This document shows, piece by piece, positions 43,476 through 55,124 of a DNA stretch of 64,000 nt (its first letter is position 1; every line of letters begins with the position of its first letter). The notes under the pieces were generated by a model. That model saw nothing but the letters and a program-made list of their open reading frames with translations. It did no database searches and was not told where the DNA came from. Source of the stretch: Peronospora farinosa (taxonomy: Eukaryota > Oomycota > Peronosporomycetes > Peronosporales > Peronosporaceae). The stretch spans positions 1 to 64,000 of the forward strand of contig CANTFK010000094.1 of assembly GCA_947646735.1 (NCBI GenBank), given 5' to 3'. The position numbers and the translations under genes are program-made.

Positions 43476-45770
43476 CTAGTTTAACATCTCCTCTGCCTTC
43501 GGCGGGAGCATCCCAGCGTGTTTGGTCGGCACGTACCATTGGCGAATTAGATTATAAAATTCTTCCATCGGGCATTTTCCTCCTTCGTGCATCTCTCCAC
43601 AGGCAGTACACACGAAAAAACACTTGTCTGAAGGATGTCCTTTGCGCCCACATTTCTGACAGGTCAACCGCTTCCAACATCCACGATCGTCATGTTTCTT
43701 CGATCCGCAATGGGTGCAGGCTCTTGGTGGGTCAGTGTGACCATGACCTTTGCCTTGATCGATCACATTCTGTCGATCACGATTGTCGATCACATATCTG
43801 TCGATCACGATAATCTCTCGGCTTTTCAGCTGGGGCATGCGTCATCGCGGAAAACACGCGGCGTCGATCCACTTCTACTTCAGATCCACTCGATTCCGAC
43901 TCTGATCCACTGTTACCGTTTTCGATATGGATCGCTCTCACTGCACGAGCCGGTTTCGATGACGCTTGATCGGGTGCAGGGGCGGCTCGTTGACGAAATT
44001 TATTGGATCCCATCGATGCCTTGCCTTGACGAATCTCCATACGTTGATACGCACGTAGAGTTTCTTCCATGTCATCAGCATCGTCCAAACGTAATAAAGT
44101 CAACTGTTTCGCCAGATCGCGATCATCTAGTGTCTCAATAAAATGTTCCACATGTTCACGTCTGGTAGCTGGCGTTCCCTCTCGAATTGAAATTTTTTGC
44201 TCTGATCGCTGCCACATTTAACCGATATAGATACTCCAATGGAGTTTCATTCGATTGTTTCCTTGCATGGTAATATTGTCTTCCAACTGATACACCATAC
44301 CCTCCATATTGTATCATGAAACTTTCCAATAGAGATTTCCAGTGGTGACGAGTCGATCGGCCTAGCTGGCTATACCAGTTTCTCGCTGGTCCCGTCAACA
44401 GATCTCCAAATACGAGACACTTTTCGTTGTCGGGAGCTTGATCACGTAAGAAAGCAGATTTGACTTTACTGATCCAGCTTCTAGCTCGATCTTCGTCTCT
44501 GTCTCGCCCGGTGAACTCTTTTAAATCTGCGATCGCCGATACTCGGATTCGTTGCGTAGTGAACCCACCACTTGGCATCGCTTCTGCAGCTGCCACCAAC
44601 GGTCGTCTCAGATCCTCGAGTCCTAGATCTAGCGGATCGCCAATATTGGATCGACTATGATGCGATCCAACTGACTCCATCTCCACATCTGGAATATTCA
44701 TCATTTGAGGAGTGGCGTTGATCCTTGATCGATTAGCATTTGGTAGAGCTAAAATCCGTTGATCGTCTTCGTACTTCTTCATGGCTGCTTTAAAATAGGA
44801 ATCCAGCTGGTTTGATCCAAATGGATTCAATTCTCGGGCCATGGGTACATCAGCCGATTTCGCTCCCGTTTCGATCGGCGTCGATCTTTCGCGTATAAAC
44901 GCCGCACCAGACGGTCCCAACGACATCCGTTGAATGGGAACTGATTCTCCTGAATCCTTCTCCTGAATCCGCCTCCGATTCTGCCGATGCATACTGTGAT
45001 GAGCCCGTTTGATATGTCTCGGCGGCTGGCACGATTGCTTGGTACTTCCCAGTGAGAGGGGTTAACGCCTCGAACAACGATCGTCCTGCTTTGATTACTT
45101 GCTCATGATCACAATCCAGCAATGTCTGCGCATCAAACGTTCCAGCGGTGAATCCAGCTTCCTTGAGTAACTTCAACAAACGACGAATCGCTTCCAATTG
45201 GTTCGGTGTTTCTACCGGAGCTGATACCGGTCCTTGTAATAATCCGATTAGCTTTGGCTTCAATATCTTGAGAACTGGATCGCTAGATAGCAAAGTCTTT
45301 AGTTCTTTTTGGTGAAAACACCGTTCTAATTCTTCCATGTTCGTCGGTCTTTCGGTTTTCGATCCGTGATCGGCCGACTCTTTTCCTTGGACACCACAAT
45401 CTTCCGATTTCTTCGTCCGAACGTCGAGTTGTGATCGTGGTGCCTTCATTCGCACCTGTGAATTCTTCGACTCTTTCTTCTTAGGTTTTGCAGGAATGGT
45501 TTTGGATGAAAATCTCTCAGTTTTAACTGAAAGATTTTCATCTCGCGAATCTCGTTTTGCAACGTGATCCGCAGGGGTCCTCGAAGGGACCTGGGGAGGG
45601 GGTAGAGGTTTTTCTTCCAGATCGAGCGATCGATCTTCCTCTTTTGTTTTCTGCTCATCTGCCCCCCTCCCAAAACGCGAATGATCCGTGGATCCTTTTT
45701 TCTTCACGCGTCTGCGGCGATCCCTCTGCCTCTGACGCTTCAATCCCAGGTTCAGTCTTGATCTTGACAT
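43476..45770 (-). pseudogene. gag of element B, copy 2
   Basis: ATG 45770. Basic/low-complexity region, then the gag core (CLVFGDLLTGPARNWY, LEYLYRLNVAAIRAK), then zinc knuckles CTHCGSKKHDDRGC, CQKCGRKGHPSDKC and CTACGEMHEGGKC. At least three frames are used (changes near 44850-44990, 44160-44220 and 43780-43840). The first is shared with copy 1, so it may be an old lesion or a recoding site. Confidence 0.85.
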
Positions 45771-45812
45771 CTTCTCTCAGGGACTCACGGTGAAATCCCG
45801 AGTCACCAGAAG

Positions 45813-45830
45813 ATCCGGGCACGCGCACCA
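45813..45830 (-). promoter_or_regulatory. Primer-binding site of element B, copy 2
   Basis: Same 18 bases as in copy 1 on the minus strand, one base from the 5' LTR. Conservation in both copies supports the assignment. Confidence 0.8.
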
Positions 45831-45831
45831 T

Positions 45832-47614
45832 TGTGGTGGGGTGGGGTTCACAAAATTTCTGATGTGACCCTGACTCTCCACTGGCGCCCGGACAACCGAC
45901 TATCGGAGGGGGTACTCCGTTTCCGTGTATAGCAATTCCTTCCTCACCTTGTGTACCCGTCGGTAGGGCGGGTAGCACTCTTCTCGGTGGACTCGAGTTG
46001 ATGCTAAACTTGACCGTGGTTGGGATTAGTTGGGGTTCGATCACGCGGGAATCTTCACGCGATCGAGGGTTACTTGGGGGGCTCTATACGAGTCGCCCTG
46101 ATCTCTTTTGAGATCGCCTTGTCCAAAAATGTAGATACTTGATACACTTGACCTTCTGACCACTTGAGCCGTCTCGCGATCTTGTGCCTTGTCCTTTATG
46201 TGATACTGCGTCCAATCGCAGACGAAGTTTGTTTGTGAGAGGTCTTGTAATCCCTGGCCAAACAATCCAGGGATATTACTTGTAGGTACTGGCGGCAGAA
46301 GTTCTTGATCGTCGGGGGGCCAAAAAATTTCCCACCCGGAAGAGAAGTCTGCGTGCGTAGTTCAAAGTAAAAGAAACTCTGTTTAATGTTAACCAATCAA
46401 ATACCCAAAACCTATGATCTTGCCTATCGGTAGCCCAGGATCTACTGCCGCGTGTCGCCTTCTTGGAAATAAATCAGACTTGCTATGTGGTCCACTTAAA
46501 ACACTGTGTCGATCCAGTTTTGTCGATCAAGTTTTATCGATCCAGTTTTGTCGATCCTGTTTTGTCGATCCAGTTTTGTCGATCCTGTTTTGTCAATCCT
46601 GTTTTGTCGATCCAGTTTGGTCGATCCTGTTTTGTCGATCCAGTTTGGTCGATCCAGTTTGGTCGATCCTGTTTTGTCGATCCAGTTTGGTCGTTCCTGT
46701 TTTGTCGATCCAGTTTGGTCGATCCTGTTTTGTCGATCCAGTTTGGTCGATCCTGTTTTGTCGATCCAGTTTGGTCGATCCTGTTTTGTCGATCCGAATT
46801 AATCGATCCTGTTTTGTCGATCCAGTTTGGTCGATCCAGTTTTGTCGATCCAGTTTGGTCGATCCAGTTTTGTCGATCCAGTTTTGTCGATCCAGTTTTG
46901 TCGATCCAGTTTGGTCGATCCTGTTTTGTCGATCCAGTTTGGTCGATCCTGTTTTGTCTATCCAGTTTGGTCGATCCAGTTTTGTCGATCCAGTTTTGTC
47001 GATCTAGTTTTGTCGATCCAGTTTTATCGATCCAGTTTTGTCGATCCTGTTTTGTCGATCCAGTTTGGTCGATCCTGTTTTGTCGATCCAGTTTGGTCGA
47101 TCCAGTTTTGTCGATCCATTTTGGTCGATCCTGTTTTGTCGATCCAGTTTGGTCGATCCTGTTTTGTCGATCCAGTTTGGTCGATCCAGTTTTGTCGATC
47201 CAGTTTGGTCGATCCTGTTTTGTCGATCCTGTTTTGTAGATCCGGATTTATCGATCCGGTTTTGTCGATCTGGATTTCTCGATCCGGTTTCTGGATCGAG
47301 GTTGCGTATCGATCTTCAACTGGTTACGCTTTGCGATCTTCTTTCTGGATTGAGGTTGCGTATTGATCTTCAACTGGTTACGCTTTGCGATCTTCTTTCT
47401 GGATCGAGGTTTCGATCCGATCCTCCTGGATCGCGACTGTGGTGTGTGGTCCACACCCAATACCCTTTCGATTCATATTCTTCTGTGTTCTTCACACCGT
47501 TACTCCCTCTTCCAACCATCTCGCATGCCTTATTGACCAATCGGAGCGCAGGATTGTGGATCGACGACATTTCTTTGATCGATCCCTTTCAAATTATTCG
47601 ATCGCTTTACCACA
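45832..47614 (-). repeat. Family-B 5' LTR, copy 2
   Basis: 1783 bp, the longest of the four B LTRs because of a larger 14-bp array (46505-47235) and a ~66-bp duplication next to it (47300-47400). Long open frames in all phases across the array are artefacts of the unit length. Confidence 0.92.
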
Positions 47615-48013
47615 GCTTCACAAGTCCATGTCTTGATTTTTGGTATGAAGGAGGGCATGACACGTTTTTGCCTCAATCGTGCTGAGCCGTAGTCCCTCTA
47701 GGATGCATTTCCCCTCGTTTTTCGTGAAGATTACACTGTCGCGTCATCGTACTTTCACGCAGTTTCGCAACATCCCCGGACGTCTAGCCCAGAGCCAATG
47801 GAAATTGATGCAATCGAGTCCTATCGTGGTCGCGGCAAATCATTAGGCCGCGACATTCTCAATCCTAACACGATGAAGTGTTTTTGCTGTGGCAAGACAA
47901 GCCATTGTGCGGCTGTCTGTCGAGCACCTGCGATGGTGACTATGAACACAGATGTATCACGAGAAGACGCTGTGTCGTCGGTGGTCCCGACCAAAATTAA
48001 ACGGTTTCAGTAG
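47615..48013 (+). pseudogene. gag C-terminal part with zinc knuckle, element A copy 2
   Basis: Resumes gag after element B. The frame ATG at 47798 (MEIDAIESYRGRGKSLG) carries CFCCGKTSHCAAVC and ends at 48013, three bases before the protease frame. A GTCGCGGC/GCCGCGAC inverted repeat lies at about 47829-47854. Confidence 0.85.
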
Positions 48014-48015
48014 GC

Positions 48016-49599
48016 GTGGGGCGCCCTACTGGCAGAAATGGAGCCCCGAGTACTCAGGTGGTAGCTCGGGCTCCTAGCCCCAAAGTGATCCATACTCACT
48101 TCAATGCCACCACCATGCGCGATGATTCGAGACTGATTAGTATCAGTCTCATCGTCGCTAGAGTGAAGCGACCACTTCGAGCGTTTTTGGATTCTGGCGC
48201 TTCCAACAACTTCTTTTGTGCATCCTGTTTGTCCCTTCTCCTGTCGACTGTCACGGTTCGAGAAGGTCCTGGTGACATTGTTGTCAAACTTGACGATGGA
48301 CAACCAAAACGTGTTTCGCGCAAAACAATGATTTTACCGTACAACGTCGAAGGTGGCCAGAGTAATGACGAATTTTTGGTGTACGAGATGAACTATGCAT
48401 CCAATTGCATACTTGGAATACCGTGGCTGTCACGGTATCAGCCGAAGATAGATCGGATATCTCGGTCCGTCAAACGACGAAGCAGATATGACGTCAGCAA
48501 AGTGTTCACTCATTTGAAGGTCGCATCATCCGATTGGCCTCACGTCAGGGTCGTGAACGAACTCGCCACGATTAGTAGACAACACACAGAGAGCGATGGC
48601 CCTCTGTGCGCAATATGTTCCGTTACACTGACGGATCCACACGACGAGGCGGTCGAACAGCGGTTACCGCATACACAGACATCGGTCAAACAGGGGTTCC
48701 CGATTCACAACGAGGCGGTCGAACAGCGGTTCCCGCACACATAGACATCGGTCGAACAGGGGTTCCCGATTCTCAACGAGGCGGTCGAGCAGGGGATCCC
48801 GCATACAAGCACATCGGACGAGCAGAGGCTCCCGATCAATTTCGAGGCGGTCGAGCAGGGGCTTCCGCGTACAAGTACATCGGACGAGCAGAGGCTCCCG
48901 ATCAATTTCGAGGCGGTCGAGCAGGGGCTTCCGCGTACAAGTACATCGGACGAGCAGAGGCTCCCGATAAATATCGAGGCGGTCGAGCAGGGTCTCCTGC
49001 AAACAAGTGAAGCGGTCGAAGACGAGCTCTCGCTATTGATTGACGAGAATGGGCGGACTATAGATCCGCATGAGACCGACGTGGTGGAGACAGAGCTCCC
49101 ACGTCTAGAGGGGGGTACATCAACCTCTTGTGATAGCGACGTGCCAGTCTCGAGCAGGGGCTCGAGACGCAAGAGAAAACGCAAGAAAGGAGCACGCCGA
49201 TCACCGAGACGACGAAATTCACGTCAAGATGCTGATGCATTTGATTCCGTAGTGACGGAATCCGTATGCGCACTTGAATATGTGGAGGGATCCCCACATC
49301 GTGGCCACTACATTGAGGTAGCGAGCCCACCGTGCACTGCTGCAGATATCACATCTCTGCCGGACCTTACATGGAAAGACTTCCTTCATGACCTCAAGGC
49401 CGGCGACATCGAGCAAGTGTGCATCGTTTCAGCCACCGAAGCAGCCAGTGAAGAAGTTCTGGAGGCTCGCCCGAAGAGCGCCGAGCCTAAATCAGCGTGC
49501 GAAGAACGCTTCGCGGCACAGTCTTGGGATGCTCTTCGTGCTTCGAGCAACCCTGTATACGATATCGCCCGTGAGTACGCCGATATTTTCCCGGAGTAA
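48016..49599 (+). pseudogene. Protease and repeat-bearing linker of element A, copy 2
   Basis: One continuous frame with a single TAG (48742-48744) and a TAA at the end (49597-49599). Protease FLDSGASNNFFC. The 66-bp tandem repeats (48640-49005) encode a 22-residue Glu/Gln/Ser/Thr-rich unit. A basic patch follows (RGSRRKRKRKKGARR), then IFPE at the RT boundary. Perfect inverted repeats at 48129-48150, 48418-48438 and 49243-49262. Confidence 0.85.
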
Positions 49600-51849
49600 A
49601 TTCCAGCTGAGCTTTCGGCGGATCGTGGTGTGCGGCACGAGATAGATCTCGTGTCAGGATCGAAATATTGCGTGACACGCAGTGGCCATTACCGCGCGAC
49701 CAAGTCATCGCTATTGATGAATTTTTCGAGGGTCGCCGCAAGGCTAGCCATGTCCGCGAGAGTATGTCGCCACATTCGAGTCCGACTTTCTGTGTGAAGA
49801 AAGCCACCGGCGGTTGGCGCATTGTTCACGCCTTCAACAAGCTGAATGACGCCACTATCCCGGCTCAAACGCCTATTCCTCAAAAAGACATGGTATTGAA
49901 TACCATGTCCGGGAGCGAGATCTACAGCGCCATAGATCTGACAGACGGTTTCTATCAGATCCTCATGAGGGACAGTGACATTCCGTTCACTGCAGTCAGC
50001 ACCCCAAGCGGTATGCTTTGAGAGTGGCTAGTCATGCCACAAGGTCTTAAGAATGCTCCAGCTACGTTCAATCGGATGGTGACACAAGTACTTCGTCCAC
50101 TTCGCGACTTTGCACCGAGCTACTTTGACGACATTTTTGTTCACAGCCGCGCTGAGCAAAAGCTCAGCGCTATGGAGGTACACCTTCGACACTTGAAGCA
50201 GGTGTTTCAAGCTATGCGCGAGAATAAATTGTATGCTAATTTGAAGAAATGTGTCTTCTGCGCTCCCGATATTCCAGTACTCGGTTGTTACGTCAGCAAG
50301 GAAGGTGTCCGCGCTGATCCTGAGAAGATCTCATCGATCTGTTCCTGGCCAACGCCCAGGAACCAAACTGAATTACGTCAATGGCTCGGTCTGGCGAATT
50401 ACTTGCATAAGTATATGAAGAATTATACTGAGATAATTCAGCCATCATCGACTTTGCTCAAGAAAGATGCAGTATGGTTATGGACGGCAGAACATCAATA
50501 TGCCTTCGACTCCGTAAAGAAGAGCTCGTCCGAGGCACCGTGCTGATGTTACCTGATGACTCTAAGCCATTCCACGTCGTGTGTGACGCGAGCAATTTTG
50601 CTATAGGATGTGCCCTCATGCAATTTGATGACAAGGGTCGAGAGCGCGTCGTGAGTTTTCAATCACGACAGATGAAACCTGCCGAGAAAAATTATCCAGT
50701 ACACGACACGGAACTTTTGGCTATGCGTTACGCGCTAATCAAGTTTAGAGTATATTTGCTCGGCGAAAAGATGTTTTCTATCTACACAGATCACGCATCA
50801 TTGCGTACCGCCGTCAAGAGTCCTCACTTGTCCCAGCGTATGGCACGGTGGTTGTCATTTTTTGCCGAGTATAATTTTGTGGTGCATTACAAGCCTGGCA
50901 AGAATAACATTCTCGCCGACGCGCTTTCTCGTCGTCCTGATTACGATCCTCGGCGTGATATGGGTCATCAAACGGAGTATGTTGATGACGACGAAGATAT
51001 CTGTGTGTGTTGTATTGAACTGGGACTTAATGCGATGATTTCGAACCCCGTGCTTTCGATCCGAACTCAGATCGCTGAATCCTACGCGAATGATTCCTTC
51101 TATGCAGGAATAATCAACTATCTCAGGGACCCGAGCGAAAAATTACTCGCGAAGTTGACGAAACCAACACGCGACAACATCAAGCGTTACGCGCTTGACG
51201 GTCCGTTGCTGACGTACACGATGGACGTCTTTGATTCCCCGCGTGTCGTCATCCCTTCTGATGACGACCTTCGAGCCCGATTGGTTCATGAATTTCACGA
51301 CAGCCCAGCTGGCGGACACCTGGGTCGCGAGAAGACGTTTGCAGCTATTTCTCGCGTATTTTTCTGGCCGCGAATGTATGAGTACATCCAGAAATGGGTA
51401 CGCCTCTGCGAAAACTGTCAGCGTGTGAAGCCCGCGCCGTCTTACAAGCCCCATTGCGTCTGCTTCCGATTGCTACGGAAGCCTGGCGCTCGGTCAGCAT
51501 GGATTTTATCTTTGGCCTTCCACCGGATGAACAGAAACGCACGGGCGTAGTGGTTCTAGTGGATCTATTCAGCAAATCGTGCATGTTGCTCCGGTCTCCG
51601 CCAACATTACGGCGGAGACGACAGCGAAGATCTTCATTGATCTTATCTTTAGGCATCACGGCTTGCCAGAATCTATTGTTTCGGACCGTGACCCGCGTTT
51701 CACTTCGGCTTTCTGGGCCAAATTATTCCAGCTATTAGGCACGCGGTTGCTTATGTCTGCGGCGGCCCATCCAGAGACGGATGGGCAAACGGAGCGTGTC
51801 AACAGAGTGCTCGAAGATGTCTTGCGCAGTTATGCAACATCGTTCTCAT
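49600..51849 (+). pseudogene. RT, RNase H and integrase (first part) of element A, copy 2
   Basis: RT ~49640-50546 with an in-frame TGA at about 50019-50021 and active site SYFDDIF. RNase H ~50540-50950 with VVCDASNFAIGCAL, DTELLAMRYAL and YTDHASL, all catalytic boxes present. Integrase finger ~51290-51430, DDE core to 51849 where the solo LTR begins. Frameshifts near 50540, 51460 and 51580 are shared with copy 1. Unlike element B, only one RNase H is present. Confidence 0.9.
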
Positions 51850-52934
51850 TGTGGTGGAGTGGGTTCTCAAAATTGTATGATGAGACCCCAAACCACTCAC
51901 TGTGCCGGACTGCCGACTGTCGGAGGGGGTACCCCGATGCCGCGTATGAACCTTCTCTCACCTTGTGTACCCGTCGGCTGGCGGGTTGCACTCTTCGGAG
52001 GACTTGGTGACGATGTAGATGTCTGCCTTGAGGGAGGTAGACCTGGGGGGGCCTCGAGTGGATATGCTTCACTCGGTGGGCCGGTAGGTAGCCACTCGAT
52101 CGACCTTGTCGAGAGTGGACTTAAAGCCAAATTCTTCAGGGAGCTTGTCGTCCCTGGCCTTTTCCTTCTTGTTTCAGGGGTATTAACCACCTGACCTTTA
52201 CGTTACTCCCGGACCTTGAGGTGAGGGAGACCGCTTCCGATAGCGGGTCTTGGGGGGGGGGTGTTGCTACTCGAACGAGCTCACAGGCCAAATATATCCT
52301 GGAGCTCTATTCGCACTTGAACTTCGCTACACAACTGTCTTCGACGGGGGGCCAAATATATCCCTTCCCGGAACAGTGAGTAACTTAGAACAAGTCCTTC
52401 TTGGGTGACGGAGTCGTGCCACGTAGATCGCAAATTGAGTAGTATTTAATATAGTCCTATCCTTTTACCTCCTTTACTCTATCCTTGCCTGAAGCTCTGA
52501 TTCCTTGCGTCGACTAGTCTGATCCTTGTATTAACTGGTACGGAGTGGCTGAACCCCGAGGGGCCGAGGTCGACTGATGAGGGACCCAGGTCTACCAATG
52601 AGGGACCGGGTCGACCAAAGAGGGGCCGAGGGTCGACCGATGAGGGGCCGAGGTCGACCGATGAGGGACCCAGGTCGACCTATGAGGAACCCGGGCCTAC
52701 CAACGAGGGGCCAGGTCGATCAATAAGCGGCCATGATCAACTCCCTTTGGTACCGGTTAACCGGTACCCTGATGCTGATTTTTCTTCGGCGGTCTCTGCG
52801 GATTGTCCTCCACCAACGGTCGCTCCCCTTCGAGGCCCCTGTCTCTCTGGTCCCCTGTCCCTGACCCACGGCCTATACTCTGAATCCAACTGGAGTCCGG
52901 GACCTTCATATCACAAAAATTGCACTTCACCACA
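51850..52934 (-). repeat. Solo family-C LTR inside integrase, copy 2
   Basis: 1085 bp, TGTGGTGGAG to CTTCACCACA in plus reading, with 4-bp target duplication TCAT (51846-51849 and 52935-52938). Mirror of 15112-16197. Its polarity is opposite to element A, like element B. Confidence 0.95.
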
Positions 52935-54668
52935 TCATCATGGAGTTCATTTCTTCCACTTGCAGAGTTTGCAATTAACAATGCTGTCCACGCGTCAACC
53001 GGGTTGACGCCCTTTTTCGTTAACAACGCGAGTCATCCTCGCGTTCCGGCGCTGCTTGCTCTCTCAGCTTCAGAACACCCTGTCTCCAAGCTTGGTGGGG
53101 GAGTATCTACGGATGAAATTGCGCCGAAACTATTGATGAGTGATTACGATGCGCATAAGGTTGCTGCCGATGCACCTACTACTGGTAATTTTGTGGCCAA
53201 CGGCATATCTACTCCTGACGCGATGCTTTCCATCGCGTCTTCCGTTGCCAATAATGCTCCAAAAGAACATACGTCGCCTGTAAGTTCGACTGCAGTAACC
53301 GAATTTCTACTATTACGACAAGGAATCACGCTTTTTGTGCGTGATGCATTACAAGAGGCAGTCGACAAGCAAAAGTATAATGCAGACAGAAGAGGTCGAA
53401 AGAATATGTTGACATTTCAAGAAGGTGACAAAGTATTGTTATCAGCAAGTGGATTACCAAACACCTCAGTGACGAATTTGGGCGCTAATAAGTTAGCGCC
53501 AAGATATATTGGCCCATTTCGGGTTGTTAAGGTGCATGGTGACGCTTACACACTAGACATACCTACATCTATGCGTTTGCACCCGACGTTCTACGTCGGG
53601 CGCCTCAAGGCTTACCTGCCGGCGGATCTCCCTTCGAATCTTCCCCGCTCTTCTGTGCCGGCTCGAAATCCGACATCCCTTGACGACGACGTTGACGACG
53701 ACTGGGACCAAGTCCTGCCCGAACGCGTGCAGACTCGATCTGCTGAGGCCCTCCGAACGCAGTCGTCTTGAGTTGACGTAGGCGCTCAACCAGTACCAGA
53801 TGCTCACGTCGAGTCCGCTCAGCAGCCTCAGTCGCAGCATCCGCACGATTTTGAGCTCTCTCAGCCATCTCACGAGCATCAAGTAGGGCATTCTTCGACT
53901 CCTCGGCTTCAGCGCGAAGTAGGCGCAGCTCATCATTCGACCGTACAGGCGTCCGATTACGAGAATCGGCGCTCATCGCCAGAGGTCTTCCGTCGTGATG
54001 CTCCTCCTCCCTTAGTCGATGCATCGGGTGCGCGACGCTGGATTGTCGACCGGATTGTCGATCACGAGGATAACAAGTTCCAGGCGTCGAGTAATAACTC
54101 GGCGCCCATGAAGAAGCATGTCGAGAAACATTACAGGGTTCGCTGGTTGGGATATTCCCCGGCGGACGATACATGGGAGCCATCGAGTACGCTGTCCCAA
54201 GATGTCCCGGACGTGGTCGAGGACTACGAGCCCCGTAGAAAGACGGTGATCGCGACCGACGCTGCCGGTTCCATCCCCGATCTCGCGAGCCGTAACGCTC
54301 GCGAGCAACGAAACCGCGACGACCTCCCGAGCGACTCCGAGACCGAGATCTATTACGAGGCTCGGGAGCATATGGATGATACGGTTGACGACCTCGGCTA
54401 CGTGAATGCCGTCGGCGATCGTAAGGACGCGCTCCCACTCGCCGTAGCTCGTACACCTGGAGCTCCGAAAGGCTTCTCTCATAACGGGCGATCCATGGAC
54501 GAATATGGTCGGGCATGCCTCGCACACACACCAAGTCGTCCCATTCCTGCCGGACCGGTCGCGATCTGCCCACGTTGCACGTTGGACATCCCTCACGAAT
54601 GTGGACATAACAAAGATGATACTCGTCACAAGTCATACGACAGATGCGCCGGCGCAGGTCGCCAATAG
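52935..54668 (+). pseudogene. Integrase C-terminus and chromodomain of element A, copy 2
   Basis: Resumes integrase (FLPLAEFAINNAVHAS), then YIGPFRVVKVHGDAYTLDIP, an acidic linker, a TGA (53769-53771), a Gln/Ser/His-rich stretch in the same frame, and the chromodomain KHYRVRWLGYSPADDTWEPS. After the chromodomain the frame stays open another ~140 codons, much longer than needed, over the antisense frame. Perfect inverted repeats at 52992-53010, 53217-53239, 53481-53500 and 53582-53600. Confidence 0.85.
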
Positions 54669-55011
54669 CGTGTCTATCACGCGTTCACTCGCGACCGTCT
54701 AACCAGGACGTGAAGGACGTTCCTTCACGTCGGCTCGCGTTCCAGCGCCTGATGCAGGCACACCAAGACCTCTGCAACGCATCGTCGGTATACGCGTTGT
54801 TCGTCGCCTTGCCTCTCACTGTACGGTATCGCGTGAAAAGGTCCTTCATGACCTCCAGTGGCTCGGGTTCGACAGCACCTTCAAGACCATACAAGCGTCA
54901 CGGTTTCAAGTCCCCATCCATGACCTGCGGCGCCTGATCTCTACGGATTGTCGCTTGGTGTTCCCAGTTCTGGCTGTCAGAGACATTGTTTCGTGGACGC
55001 CTAGGGTCCAT
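53605..55011 (-). pseudogene. Antisense RS-rich reading frame in element A, copy 2
   Basis: Mirror of 13035-14441: ATG at 55011, 468 codons with the same two TGA stops, final 343 codons open and identical in sequence. It begins ~110 bp inside the 3' LTR, so an antisense LTR promoter could reach it. Function unknown. Confidence 0.45.
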
Positions 55012-55124
55012 GCTGCTCAGTTAAGCCAAACTGAGCAGGTTCGGAGTTGCGCCGTTGGTCGAGAAGAAACTTTCTGCGATTCGCGCTTACGTTGAGGTAA
55101 GCGCAACTTAAAGAGGTGGGGTGA

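Larger units (their letters stand above)
36200..47614 (-). mobile_element. Gypsy family B element, copy 2
   Basis: 11.4 kb on the minus strand: 5' LTR 45832-47614, primer site 45813-45830, gag, protease, pol 37869-41558, 3' LTR 36200-37558. Target duplication TCTT (36196-36199) / GCTT (47615-47618), with the same mismatch as copy 1. It is the better preserved B copy: pol is one frame except for a one-base shift near 41543, but gag and linker are in several frames. Confidence 0.93.
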
